Assembly: GCA_019454105.1 (NCBI GenBank)
Contig: CP075364.1
Coordinates: 561,362-625,361 of the forward strand
Origin: Fimbriimonadaceae bacterium
GTDB lineage: Bacteria > Armatimonadota > Fimbriimonadia > Fimbriimonadales > Fimbriimonadaceae
DNA length: 64,000 nucleotides
Direction of reading: 5' to 3'
In this document: piece by piece, positions 52,806 to 62,133 of the stretch
How the letters are laid out: each line of letters starts with the position of its first letter
How positions within the stretch are numbered: position 1 is the first letter of the stretch
Program-made: the position numbers and the translations under genes
Notes under the pieces: generated by a model
What the model was told of the DNA's origin: nothing
The model's input: the letters and a program-made list of their open reading frames with translations, nothing else
The model's database searches: none

Positions 52806-52835
52806 GTATGACAGAGCAGGAAATACGCTGTCAAC
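52806..52835 (-). promoter_or_regulatory. Near-consensus sigma-70 promoter of the WD40 gene
   Basis: On the complement TTGACA (52835-52830), an 18-nt spacer and CATACT (52811-52806). Start of transcription near 52799 gives a 13-nt leader. It is one of the few clear -35/-10 pairs in the window. Confidence 0.65.
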
Positions 52836-53197
52836 ACATAGCGGGTGACTCCGGCGATGGCATTGATTTTGCCCTGCGACTTCGTTGGCTTTCAGAAGAG
52901 CCGCAGAGCGTGTTCGGCGTGACGCGTGCTAACTTAGGCTCATGTCCCTGCACTTGATGATAGTGAACCAGGGTTGAGCCTGGGGCCGGGTTTCGCGGCT
53001 TGAGTGCCGAGCACTGGGTCTGGGCTGTCGCAAGGGGCCTGAAATCAGGCCAGGGGAGCAGGGGAGTCTCTGGCGATTGGGCCTGACTCTGGCTCCTTCA
53101 TCCTAACCCTTTTCCCCTCATGAGGCGAGGGGCCTGGTCGCCCCTCTCCGGTTACGGGAGAGGAGTCGGGGGTCCAGGCCTCAAAGCGCCGGGCCCG
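52836..53197. other. 362-bp gap with degenerate G-rich repeats
   Basis: No gene is supported. Two related inverted repeats lie at about 53111-53131 (CCCCTC-ATGAGGC-GAGGGG) and 53141-53173 (CCCCTCTCCGGTTACGGGAG, then GTCGGGGG), both diverged versions of the window's palindromic repeat. The second ends about 25 nt from the isomerase stop. Confidence 0.55.
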
Positions 53198-54181
53198 TCA
53201 CTCCCGGGCCCAGAACATGGCGCCCGCGGGCTCTTCGATCACCGCTTCGCGCAAGACCTGCACCGCCTTGGTCAACCCCTCCCAGGGCGACATGAGCACG
53301 TCCTCGTGCTCGATGCTCAGGACAAGGTCATAGCCCACCGTCCGAAGCACGCTCACGAACTCTTTCCACCACTCGACCCCGTGGCCATAGCCGACGCTGC
53401 GGAACACCCACGACCTCTCGCCGATCAGGCCGTAGCTCTTCGTGTCGAGATTGCCGTTCAAGCTGCTCGTGTAAGGATCGATGCGCGTGTCCTTGGCGTG
53501 GACGTGGAAGAGGGCCCCTTCCATGCCGAGTTGCCGCGCTGCCGCGATGGGGTCGATGCCTTGCCACCAGAGGTGAGAGGGGTCGAAGTTAGCCCCGATC
53601 CACTCTCCGTCGGGACCGACCTCGCGGCGGAGCCGCAACAAGGTCTCGTTGTTATAGACCACGAACCCCGGGTGCATCTCGACGCAAAAGCGCACGTTGT
53701 GCTCCCGGAGGAAGGCGGCCTGCTCGCGCCAGTAGGGCATCACCCGCTCGCGCCACTGCCAGTCCAGCACGTCGCGGAACTCGTCGGGCCAGGCGCAGGT
53801 GACCCAGTTCGGGTTTTTGGCCTCGGGCCCGTCGCCCGGGCAGCCGCTGAAGCCGTTCACGTTCTGCACGCCGAGCAGGGAAGCCAGCCGCACCGCGTCT
53901 CGGAACGCCTCATGGTGGGCGGCGGCCACAGCCGGGTCAGGATGCAGCGGGTTGCCGTGGACGCTCAGGGCGGTGAGCAGGAGGCCGCGTGTGACGATTT
54001 TGCCCATGAACTCGCCACGGGCGCCCGGGTCGTCGATCAGCCTCTTGACGTCCACGTGGCCCGAGCCGGGATAAGCCCCGGCGCCGATCTCCACCGCCGT
54101 GACCCCGGCTTTAACGGCGAGGTCGAGGGCCTCGTCCAAGGTCTTGTCGCCAAAAAGGGCCAGGAAGAGTCCGACGCGCAT
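53198..54181 (-). CDS. Sugar phosphate isomerase/epimerase family protein
   Basis: A 327-residue xylose-isomerase-like TIM barrel (AP endonuclease 2 family). The metal ligands can be placed: Glu in VRFCVEMHPGF, Asp and His in GANFDPSHLWW, His in ALFHVHAKDTR and Glu in LSIEHEDVL. Such proteins isomerise or epimerise sugars; the substrate is unknown. Start ATG 54181 lies 6 nt after CAAACT (54193-54188, complement); ATG 54184 is the alternative. It is divergent from the beta-helix gene with only about 40 bp between their starts, so the two are probably co-regulated and may act on the same polysaccharide. Confidence 0.87.
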   Translation of the reverse strand: MRVGLFLALFGDKTLDEALDLAVKAGVTAVEIGAGAYPGSGHVDVKRLIDDPGARGEFMGKIVTRGLLLTALSVHGNPLHPDPAVAAAHHEAFRDAVRLASLLGVQNVNGFSGCPGDGPEAKNPNWVTCAWPDEFRDVLDWQWRERVMPYWREQAAFLREHNVRFCVEMHPGFVVYNNETLLRLRREVGPDGEWIGANFDPSHLWWQGIDPIAAARQLGMEGALFHVHAKDTRIDPYTSSLNGNLDTKSYGLIGERSWVFRSVGYGHGVEWWKEFVSVLRTVGYDLVLSIEHEDVLMSPWEGLTKAVQVLREAVIEEPAGAMFWARE

Positions 54182-54187
54182 CATCCA

Positions 54188-54217
54188 AGTTTGGCGCAAC
54201 CGTCTCGGGCCCATAAT
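54188..54217. promoter_or_regulatory. Compact divergent promoter pair
   Basis: CAAACT (54193-54188, complement) lies 6 nt from ATG 54181, and CATAAT (54212-54217) lies 5 nt from ATG 54223. Both -10 elements sit within 30 bp, so each promoter's -35 region overlaps the other. Confidence 0.45.
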
Positions 54218-54222
54218 GGGCC

Positions 54223-56532
54223 ATGCTCGCCCTTCTCGCCGTCGCCGCGGTGACGCCGCCTGTCTCCCTGAAGTCCGGCATGGTGGTTCGGTCATCGCTC
54301 GTGGTCAGGCCAGGCGTCTACCGGCTGGCCGACTCCGACGGGGCCGGCAAGAAGGGAGCGGTCAGGATCATCGGCGACGGGATCACGGTCGATTTCAAGG
54401 GGGCCACGCTCGAAGGCACTCCGACCAGTACACCTCCCGACCAGCGCAAGGGCACCGGTCTCTGGGTAACGGGCAAGAACGTCACGATCAAGAACGCCCG
54501 GGTACGGGGCTATAAGGTCGCGCTCTTCGCGCGCGACGCGCCGGGGCTCAAGATCCTTGACTGCGACTTTAGCGACAACTGGAAGCAGCGGCTCCGCTCC
54601 GACCGGGAGAAGGAAGACTTGGGCGACTGGATGAGTTTTCATCAGAACGACAAGGACGAGTGGCTGCGGTTCGGGGCAGGGGCTTACCTGACGCGGTGCG
54701 ACCGGTTCAAGGTGCGGAACCTTCGGGTCAACCGGGGCCAGTGCGGGCTGATGCTGGACGAGTGCGACGGCGGAACGGTCGTGAACTGCGACTTCAGCTT
54801 CAACTCGGCGGTCGGGCTGGGGATGTTCCGGTCCAGCGGCAACACCATCGCCCACAACAAGATGGACTGGTGCGTGCGGGGCTACAGCCACGGCGTCTAC
54901 AACCGGGGCCAAGACTCGACCGGAATCCTCGCCTTCGAGCAGTGCCATCGCAACGTCTTCGCATTTAACTCGGCCACCCACGGCGGGGACGGCTTCTTCC
55001 TTTGGGCAGGACAGACCACGATGGACACCGGCCAGGGGGGATGCAACGACAACCTGCTTTACGGCAACGATTTCAGCCATTCCCCCGCGAACGCGATCGA
55101 AGCCACCTTCAGCCGCAACTCGTTCGTCCACAACCTCCTGATCGACTCCTGGCATGGGATCTGGGGCGGCTACAGCTATGAGACTGAGATCCGAGAGAAC
55201 GTCTTCCGGTTCAACGGCGAGGCCATCGCCATCGAGCATGGACAAAAGAACATGATCCTGGGCAACAGCTTCGATGGAGACACAGTCGGTGTCTTCCTCT
55301 GGCAGAACGACCGCGAGCCCGACCCGTCCTGGGGGTACCCCAAGCATCGGGACACCAGGAACCATGGCACCGTGGTCAGTGGCAACACGTTCAAGAACAT
55401 GGCCGAGGCCGCGTTCCTCCTGGGGTCGGGGCAGGACATCGCCGTCTCGGGCAACACGGTCTCCGACTCCTTGGCCTCGGTGGTGTTCACGGGCCGCCAA
55501 AGGGGCGTCAGCCTGGTGGGGAACTCTTTCGTCGCGTCAAAGGAGATCGTAATGCCGGACGGGGTCGAGTCGACCGGCAACGCGCTGGAGATCGGCGGCA
55601 ACCCGCCTCGCCCGATCGTCACCCGTGGGGGCAACGCCCTGCCCGCCAACGAGCCGCCCGACCACCTGGACTACATGAGGATGCTGCACACTGCGTTCGA
55701 CCCGCCCCGCTTCGGGGAAGCCCGGCCCTTGCCAGGGGGCATGGACGCGTTCCTTCCTGACGGTCACTGGCGCGGGCGACGGTTCATCATGATGGACGAG
55801 TGGGGGCCGTACGACTTCAGGCGGCCCCTCTTCTGGCCGCGCGACCCAAGGGCCCTGCGAACCGGCCAGGGAGAGGCAGTGGTCGACCTCTTTGGTCCCC
55901 GGGGAGAGTGGCGCGTGGTGCTCGTCCGTGGGGCCAAGCTCTCCGCGAGCCGGGGTCAAGTCCCCGGCACGGTTCGCATGACCTGGAATCCGGCGAGCGC
56001 GGTCGATATCGAGGTGGTCCTGGAATACGTGGGGGCGTCGACCATTGATTCTTGGGGCCGGGCCACTCCCGCCGGTAGACCGGTGCGTTTCGGGATCCGC
56101 GAGTCGAGGCTGCCGGTCAGTTGGAAGGTCCGGTGGTGGGCCTGGGATCCAGCTACCCAAGACCCGCGCACACAGTCCGACGCCTTCATGCAGCTTCTTG
56201 CCACACCCCCACTCCGCGAGGAGACTCGTTCCGAACTCGACCTGGCCACCGGAGGATCGCCTGCCCCGGGAGTCCCCGCCAACCATTTTGCGACCGTGGC
56301 CGAAGGGGAGTTCGTGACCAGGGCAGGGAAGCACGTGATCGAGGTCACGACCGACGACGGATGCCAGGTCTGGCTCGACGGCAAGCTCGTGATCGACGAA
56401 TGGCGGTATCAGGGCCCGACCCAGTATCGGTACGAGGCTCATCTTCCGTCAGGAAAGCATATAATCCTGATTAAGCACTTCGAGATCGACGGCTATGCCG
56501 CGCTCAAGGCGAAAGTCACGCCGGTGCGGTGA
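54223..56532 (+). CDS. Secreted right-handed beta-helix protein with PA14-like C-terminus
   Basis: A 769-residue exported protein with a short signal peptide (LALLAVAAVTPPV). Residues about 40-430 are parallel beta-helix repeats of the NosD/pectate-lyase type (VKNVTIKNARVRGYKVALF-like coils such as GLKILDCDF, GGTVVNCDFSFNSAVGLGM). A middle beta-sandwich (about 500-640) follows. The C-terminal 80 residues (HVIEVTTDDGCQVWLDGKLVIDEW, then HIILIKHFEIDGYAALK) match a PA14-type carbohydrate-binding domain. It probably binds or cleaves polysaccharide outside the cell. Confidence 0.82.
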   Translation: MLALLAVAAVTPPVSLKSGMVVRSSLVVRPGVYRLADSDGAGKKGAVRIIGDGITVDFKGATLEGTPTSTPPDQRKGTGLWVTGKNVTIKNARVRGYKVALFARDAPGLKILDCDFSDNWKQRLRSDREKEDLGDWMSFHQNDKDEWLRFGAGAYLTRCDRFKVRNLRVNRGQCGLMLDECDGGTVVNCDFSFNSAVGLGMFRSSGNTIAHNKMDWCVRGYSHGVYNRGQDSTGILAFEQCHRNVFAFNSATHGGDGFFLWAGQTTMDTGQGGCNDNLLYGNDFSHSPANAIEATFSRNSFVHNLLIDSWHGIWGGYSYETEIRENVFRFNGEAIAIEHGQKNMILGNSFDGDTVGVFLWQNDREPDPSWGYPKHRDTRNHGTVVSGNTFKNMAEAAFLLGSGQDIAVSGNTVSDSLASVVFTGRQRGVSLVGNSFVASKEIVMPDGVESTGNALEIGGNPPRPIVTRGGNALPANEPPDHLDYMRMLHTAFDPPRFGEARPLPGGMDAFLPDGHWRGRRFIMMDEWGPYDFRRPLFWPRDPRALRTGQGEAVVDLFGPRGEWRVVLVRGAKLSASRGQVPGTVRMTWNPASAVDIEVVLEYVGASTIDSWGRATPAGRPVRFGIRESRLPVSWKVRWWAWDPATQDPRTQSDAFMQLLATPPLREETRSELDLATGGSPAPGVPANHFATVAEGEFVTRAGKHVIEVTTDDGCQVWLDGKLVIDEWRYQGPTQYRYEAHLPSGKHIILIKHFEIDGYAALKAKVTPVR

Positions 56533-56601
56533 GCCGATAGCCTTGTCACGGTCTTGTCACGTGCCAAGGAGCACACTGATGGCGACACGGAACGAGACCC
56601 T

Positions 56602-59280
56602 ATGATTCACCGAGCGCCCTCGATGGCCTTTATGGCGATGGCAGTGTGGACCCTTGCGGCCGGCCAAGGCTTCAGTTCGGATCCCTTGGCCCTGCAGGCG
56701 TTTCGTGGGGCCGCGCGATCAGTTGGCAGGCCCGTGACCTCCGACGCGATGGACCGCGCCCTTGAGCAGCGAGCTCGATTGACCAGCCCGTTCGAGTCTC
56801 CCTTGCTCGATCCTGGAAGCTGGACTTCGATGGGTCCAAACAACTTTCCTGGACGGATCAGGACCGTGCTCGTCGATCGAACGAATGCTTCAAGAATCTG
56901 GGCGGCGTCACCAGGAGGCGGAATCTGGCGATCCTTGGACGGAGGCGTCACCTGGGCTCCAGTCGGGGACTCCTTGCCCGCCATGGCCGTCAGCTGCCTG
57001 GCTCAAAGTTCAGGGGACCCCAACCTGCTCTTTGCTGGAACTGGCGAAGGGTTCTTCCAATCGACGACGGGAGCGCAGAACACGTCCGGAATCCGGGGGG
57101 CTGGAATCTATATGTCGTCCAATGGCGGGGACACTTGGTCAGGATTACCAAGCACGTCGGGCTTGCCGTTTCAGTTCGTCAACGAGATCGCTGTCAGTCC
57201 GACGAACCCGAACTTGATCTTGGCCGCGACATGGTACGGCGTTTGGAGATCGGCGAACGGTGGCGGTAGCTGGGCCAAGGTCTATCCAGTATCAGGGTTT
57301 CAACCGGCTTATGACGTTAAGTTCTCCAACAATGGATCGGAAGCGCTCGCGAACGTCTCCGGCGCGACCAGAGTAGTCAGGTCCACCGATGCGGGCCAGA
57401 GTTTCACTGCCGTAGCTGGGATTCCAGGCTCGGCTGACAGAGTCGAGCTGCAGTACTCCCAAAACTCAAACATCGTCTATGCGGCAGTCAGTGTTTCGAA
57501 CTCGATCCGGATCTATCGCTCGAACAACGCTGGAGCCCTATTCAACCTTCAATCTTCCGGGAACGGAGTTCCCAACAAAGGTCGGTACAACCTCGCCTTG
57601 TGGGTCAACCGGGTGAACAACGCCAACGAGATCGCTGTTGGAGGCGACGTGTTCGCCTACAGCAACGATGGTGGCGTCACCTTGACAACCAGGTACTCGG
57701 ACCTTCCGGAGAACATCTTTTCGATCGTCAACGCCCCGACTTTCAACGGCGGCTCGAACCGAGACCTCTTCGTGGGGACGGAAGCGGGAGTCTTTCGGGC
57801 AGACCTTGCTGCAACCACTTCGGCGCCCCTCAATAACGGATTGGTGACGACGATGGCGATGGGCGGCGTGGCCCACCGGGCTGGCAACCGGATCTCTTGC
57901 GGAGCCTTGAGCCATGGGATCCTGAACTTTGACTCGACCAGCTGGCAAGTCCGCGCCACCGGAGACGGCGGCTATGGAGCCAACACATCGACACCCGGTC
58001 GCTATTTCAACAGCACCCAACTGTTGAACGTCTATCGCACGGACAACAACGGTTCAACATTCAGTCATGTCAGCACCGGCATCGGCGAACGAGACACATC
58101 GAACACGAACTATCTGGCCCCGTTGGCGATCGACCATTCCAACCAGAACCGGCTCCTGGCGGGAGGGAGAAGCCTTTGGCGGACGAACAATGCGAATGCG
58201 ACCGTTCCTACTTGGAGCGTGATCAAAGCTTCTCTCGCCCCGCCTGGCAACTTCACTTTGCCTGAGAGCGCGCTGAACATTTCGGCGATCGCCATCGCCC
58301 CGAGCAACCCCGACGTCGTCTACATCGCTTACAACGGAGGACGGATCGAGAAGTCCACAAACGCGACTTCTGTGAACCCGACTTGGACCGTGCTGGACGA
58401 CTCGGGCGGCACGCTGCCAGACCGGTTTGTCTCCAAGATCATCGTTCATCCGACGAACCCGAGCATCGCCACATTGAGCTTCATGGGCTATGAAGCCGGG
58501 AACATTTGGAGAACAACGAACGGCGGATCGACATTCACCAACATCAGCGGCAGCGGATCGAAGGCCCTCCCTGCCGTTCCCGTTTCGGCCCTCGCCATCG
58601 ATCCAAGCGACTCCAACCGGATCTTCGTCGGCACCGACATCGGGCTCTTCTCGTCGCACGACGGAGGGGCCTCGTGGTCGACTTTGACCCAGGGGCCGGG
58701 GGCCGTGCCGATCGAGACCCTGGAGTGGTTCGACCCCGATACCCTGGTCGCCTACACGTATGGCCGAGGAGTTTGGACCGCCAAGACCACGGGCGGCAAG
58801 GCCGACGACGCCCCGCGCAACGTCAACCCGACGGTCGGCGTCCATATCGGCGGCGATCTTGAGAGTCTGGCAGTCTCGGACGACGACCGGTATTCGGTGG
58901 CAGCCGTCTCGATGGGCGGCCCAGGGGAAGTCCCTGCGGCCACTGGCGTCATCGCGGTCGAGTTCACCGGCCAAGCGCCGAACTCCGTCTGCCAGATGAT
59001 CGAGGTCACGTTCGAGGCCTCCGTCCAGAGCCTCGGGCTCACCCAAAGGATCGAGGCCTGGAACTACACGACCCAGTCTTGGACACTGCTGGACTCCCGG
59101 GCGGCGACCCTGGCAGACAGTGTCGTCCTCGCAGTCGTTTCAGGGCCGACCGCCAGCCAATACATCAACGGGGAAAACTTCGAGACACGGCTCCGGGTCG
59201 TCTACGTGACGAACAACTCGGGGCCCCAGCTGAAGGCCGTCGCCAAGATTGACCGGGTGCAGTGGTCGGTCACATACTGA
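56602..59280 (+). CDS. Secreted BNR-repeat propeller protein, copy A
   Basis: An 892-residue exported protein with a signal peptide (MAFMAMAVWTLAAGQG). It has many BNR/VPS10-type Asp-box repeats (SxDGGxTW variants: SLDGGVTWAP, SSNGGDTWSG, SANGGGSWAK), which make a large two-bladed-ring propeller like those in sortilin and xyloglucanases, without an obvious catalytic Asp pair. The last 100 residues (RIEAWNYTTQSWTLLDSRAAT, then KIDRVQWSV) are a separate module shared with copy B and with the WD40 protein. Start ATG 56602; a TTG at 56554 is possible but would precede the signal peptide. Confidence 0.82.
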   Translation: MIHRAPSMAFMAMAVWTLAAGQGFSSDPLALQAFRGAARSVGRPVTSDAMDRALEQRARLTSPFESPLLDPGSWTSMGPNNFPGRIRTVLVDRTNASRIWAASPGGGIWRSLDGGVTWAPVGDSLPAMAVSCLAQSSGDPNLLFAGTGEGFFQSTTGAQNTSGIRGAGIYMSSNGGDTWSGLPSTSGLPFQFVNEIAVSPTNPNLILAATWYGVWRSANGGGSWAKVYPVSGFQPAYDVKFSNNGSEALANVSGATRVVRSTDAGQSFTAVAGIPGSADRVELQYSQNSNIVYAAVSVSNSIRIYRSNNAGALFNLQSSGNGVPNKGRYNLALWVNRVNNANEIAVGGDVFAYSNDGGVTLTTRYSDLPENIFSIVNAPTFNGGSNRDLFVGTEAGVFRADLAATTSAPLNNGLVTTMAMGGVAHRAGNRISCGALSHGILNFDSTSWQVRATGDGGYGANTSTPGRYFNSTQLLNVYRTDNNGSTFSHVSTGIGERDTSNTNYLAPLAIDHSNQNRLLAGGRSLWRTNNANATVPTWSVIKASLAPPGNFTLPESALNISAIAIAPSNPDVVYIAYNGGRIEKSTNATSVNPTWTVLDDSGGTLPDRFVSKIIVHPTNPSIATLSFMGYEAGNIWRTTNGGSTFTNISGSGSKALPAVPVSALAIDPSDSNRIFVGTDIGLFSSHDGGASWSTLTQGPGAVPIETLEWFDPDTLVAYTYGRGVWTAKTTGGKADDAPRNVNPTVGVHIGGDLESLAVSDDDRYSVAAVSMGGPGEVPAATGVIAVEFTGQAPNSVCQMIEVTFEASVQSLGLTQRIEAWNYTTQSWTLLDSRAATLADSVVLAVVSGPTASQYINGENFETRLRVVYVTNNSGPQLKAVAKIDRVQWSVTY

Positions 59281-59360
59281 CGGCGCTTTTGCCTGTTGCC
59301 CTTTTCGGCGCAAATATGCAGAATGGCACTAGGTCGGGATCTGCCCGGCTTTGAGGAAGA

Positions 59361-62126
59361 ATGCGTCCAGCCCTACTGCTCGTTTTTTGCGCCCTGTCAA
59401 TGGCTTCGAACGCCCAAACTTGGATCGCGGGCGTCGCTCGCGCCCTTGCAGAAGAAAGACCCGCCGAGATCGAAAAGTCCGCCGTCATCGCCATGCGGCA
59501 GCGGCTCTATGCTCGGAGGGACGAGAACGGCCAGATCCCCGAGAACGCGCTCTGGCGGGCCAAGCTCCAGCGCGACAAGCTCGTCCAGCTGCAGGAGTCT
59601 GAGCCACAGGTCGATCCCACTTCTTGGACGAACCTTGGCCCGGGCAACATTGGTGGTCGCCTGCGTTCCATTGTGATCGACCCCACGAACCCGAACCGCA
59701 TGTGGGTCGCTAGCCCCGGCGGCGGCATCTGGAGGACCACGAACGCTGGATCCAGTTGGGCCCCGCTCGACGACTTTATGCCGTCGCTCAGCGCCAACTG
59801 CATGGTGATCGACAAGAACAACCCGAACCTGCTGCTGGTCGGCACGGGGGAGGGCGTCTACTTTGAAAACGCCGAGGGAAGCAACAACAAGGCGGCCGTG
59901 CTCGGCGCCGGCATCTTCCGGTCCGTCAACGGGGGCGATACTTGGTCGCAGCTTCCCGCCACCGCGAACTCCGACTTCACGGGCGTCGCCCGGATCAGCG
60001 TCAGCCCCACCGACACCAACGTTTGGCTGGTCGCGACCAGTACCGGGATCTTCCGAACTACCGACGCCGGGGCCACGTTCACCAAGGTCCGCAATGGGCT
60101 CACTCAGGACATCGACTTCCACCCGACCAACCCGAACCTGGCTGTGGCCGGGTTCCATGACGCCCCCGGGGCCGCTTACTCCACGGACGGCGGCGTGACA
60201 TGGATCAACGCGACCGGGATCACGGGCTCGCACCGCGTCGAGCTCTGCTGGTCACGAAGCGTGAGCTCCAACATTTACGCGGGCGTGACCAACGGCTCGA
60301 CCGGCCGGATCAGGGTCTACAAGTCCACAAACAACGGGCAGTCCTGGACGCTCCAAACCTCGAGTTCAGGCATCACGACCTACGAGTCGTACAACAACAT
60401 CATCTGGGTCGATCCGACCAACGACAACAATCTCGTGCTCGGCGGGGTCGGTCTGGCGCGTTCGACCAATAGCGGCGTGACCCTCACGACGGCCTTCAGC
60501 AGCGTCCACCCGGACCATCACTACATCATCGAGCACCCCGGATTCAACGGGACGACCAACCGCACGATCTTCTTCGCCCACGACGGGGGGATCTCCAGGG
60601 CGGCCGACTACACGTCCAACACGACGACCAACCTGAACAACCAGCTTTACATCACCCAGTTCTACAGCCTGGCCATCCAAGACGGAACGAACCGGATGAT
60701 CGGTGGGGCTCAGGACAACGGAACCCCGCTCTACACCGGCAACACCGCGACATGGACGTCCGACCGGATCGGTGGCGACGGCACCTACTCAGCCGCCGAT
60801 CCCACGGTGAGCAACGTCTTCTACGGAGGCTACTACTGGATGCGGATGTTCCGCAGCACAGACGGTGGCAACAACTTCCCGACCGATATTACGGCCGGTA
60901 TCACGGACCGTGGATCGACGACAACAGGGAACTTCATCCCTTATGTGATGCTCGATCCGAACGAGCCCAACCGGATGCTCGCCTGCACCCGGCAACTCTG
61001 GCGCTCCAATAACGTCAGGACCGGAAACCCCCCCAGCTGGACCGCCATCAAACCCCCGATCTCGAGCAGTCCCGATGGCGGGCGTGGGCCGGTCGCCGGC
61101 AGCGGCCCGAAGAACGACCATATGAACGTCGAAAACCCGATCAACATCGCGACGTGCGCGGTGGCGAAGGGCAACAGCAACATTGTTTGGGTCGGGCACA
61201 ACAACGGCCAGGTCTGGAAGACCACGAACGGACTCGCCGCGACTCCCAGTTGGACAAGAATGGATCCCAACGGCCCTTTGCCCGCCAGATGGTGCAACAC
61301 GATCGCCATCCATCCGTCTGACCCGAACATCGTCTACGTCGGGTTCATGGGGTTCAGCGACGGCAACGTCCGCAAGACCACTGACGGCGGACTGACATGG
61401 CAGGACGCTTCGGGCGTCGCGCCTCGGCGCCTGCCCGCGATCCCGGTCTCGGGACTCACGATCGACCCGCTCCGCCCGGACCGGATCTTTGCTGGCACCG
61501 AGTTCGGTGTGTTCTCCAGTTGGGACGGCGGCCAGACTTGGACGGTCACGACCCAAGGGCCTGGAACGGCCCCGATCGACCAGTTCGTATGGCGGAACAA
61601 CACGACCCTCATGATCGCCACCTATGGGCGTGGGATCTGGCAAGCCGTTGTCACGCCCGACAACCCCAACCTCGCGCCGACGGCCTTCTCGATCTTCAGG
61701 GGTGCCTTGGAGAGCGGAGGCCTGGCCGATCTCGCGACGTCGGACGACAACTATCTGACGGTCCGGAACGGGATCGTGGTGAATCAAAACGAGTCGCCAG
61801 TGACCATCGATGTCTCGGCCACCGCTCCTCTGACGATCGCGCAAAAGATCGTGGTCGAAGTCGAGTCCTCGGTGACTGCGGGCGGCCTGGGTCGACGCAT
61901 CCAAGCCTGGAACTTCGACACGGGACAATGGGTCGAGATCGACTCGCGAGCCGCCACCAACTCGGACTCGGTGGCCAGTGGCGAGATCAACGCGAACGTC
62001 TCAAGCTTCATCGAGCCGTCGACCCGAGAAGTGAGGGCCCGGCTCCTCTTCCGCGCGACCGGCCCCGTGACCACCCCGGTCTGGAGGGCGAAGATCGATC
62101 TGGTCCGCTGGACGGTGACGAACTGA
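59361..62126 (+). CDS. Secreted BNR-repeat propeller protein, copy B
   Basis: A 921-residue paralogue of the preceding gene in tandem, 80 nt downstream. It shares the opening (SWTNLGPGNIGGRLRSIVID versus SWTSMGPNNFPGRIRTVLVD), the WVASPGGGIWRTTNAGSSW repeat and the C-terminal module (RIQAWNFDTGQWVEIDSRAAT, KIDLVRWTV). The signal peptide is ALLLVFCALSMASNAQ. TTGAGGAAGA before ATG 59361 is a clear Shine-Dalgarno, so it may be read from the upstream transcript. Identity to copy A is moderate, so the duplication is old. Probably a surface or extracellular binding protein. Confidence 0.82.
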   Translation: MRPALLLVFCALSMASNAQTWIAGVARALAEERPAEIEKSAVIAMRQRLYARRDENGQIPENALWRAKLQRDKLVQLQESEPQVDPTSWTNLGPGNIGGRLRSIVIDPTNPNRMWVASPGGGIWRTTNAGSSWAPLDDFMPSLSANCMVIDKNNPNLLLVGTGEGVYFENAEGSNNKAAVLGAGIFRSVNGGDTWSQLPATANSDFTGVARISVSPTDTNVWLVATSTGIFRTTDAGATFTKVRNGLTQDIDFHPTNPNLAVAGFHDAPGAAYSTDGGVTWINATGITGSHRVELCWSRSVSSNIYAGVTNGSTGRIRVYKSTNNGQSWTLQTSSSGITTYESYNNIIWVDPTNDNNLVLGGVGLARSTNSGVTLTTAFSSVHPDHHYIIEHPGFNGTTNRTIFFAHDGGISRAADYTSNTTTNLNNQLYITQFYSLAIQDGTNRMIGGAQDNGTPLYTGNTATWTSDRIGGDGTYSAADPTVSNVFYGGYYWMRMFRSTDGGNNFPTDITAGITDRGSTTTGNFIPYVMLDPNEPNRMLACTRQLWRSNNVRTGNPPSWTAIKPPISSSPDGGRGPVAGSGPKNDHMNVENPINIATCAVAKGNSNIVWVGHNNGQVWKTTNGLAATPSWTRMDPNGPLPARWCNTIAIHPSDPNIVYVGFMGFSDGNVRKTTDGGLTWQDASGVAPRRLPAIPVSGLTIDPLRPDRIFAGTEFGVFSSWDGGQTWTVTTQGPGTAPIDQFVWRNNTTLMIATYGRGIWQAVVTPDNPNLAPTAFSIFRGALESGGLADLATSDDNYLTVRNGIVVNQNESPVTIDVSATAPLTIAQKIVVEVESSVTAGGLGRRIQAWNFDTGQWVEIDSRAATNSDSVASGEINANVSSFIEPSTREVRARLLFRATGPVTTPVWRAKIDLVRWTVTN

Positions 62127-62133
62127 GCCCCGG

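Noticed and set aside
53120-54253. 377-codon frame on the + strand at the isomerase gene
   Set aside because: Antisense shadow; the complement encodes a recognisable sugar phosphate isomerase.
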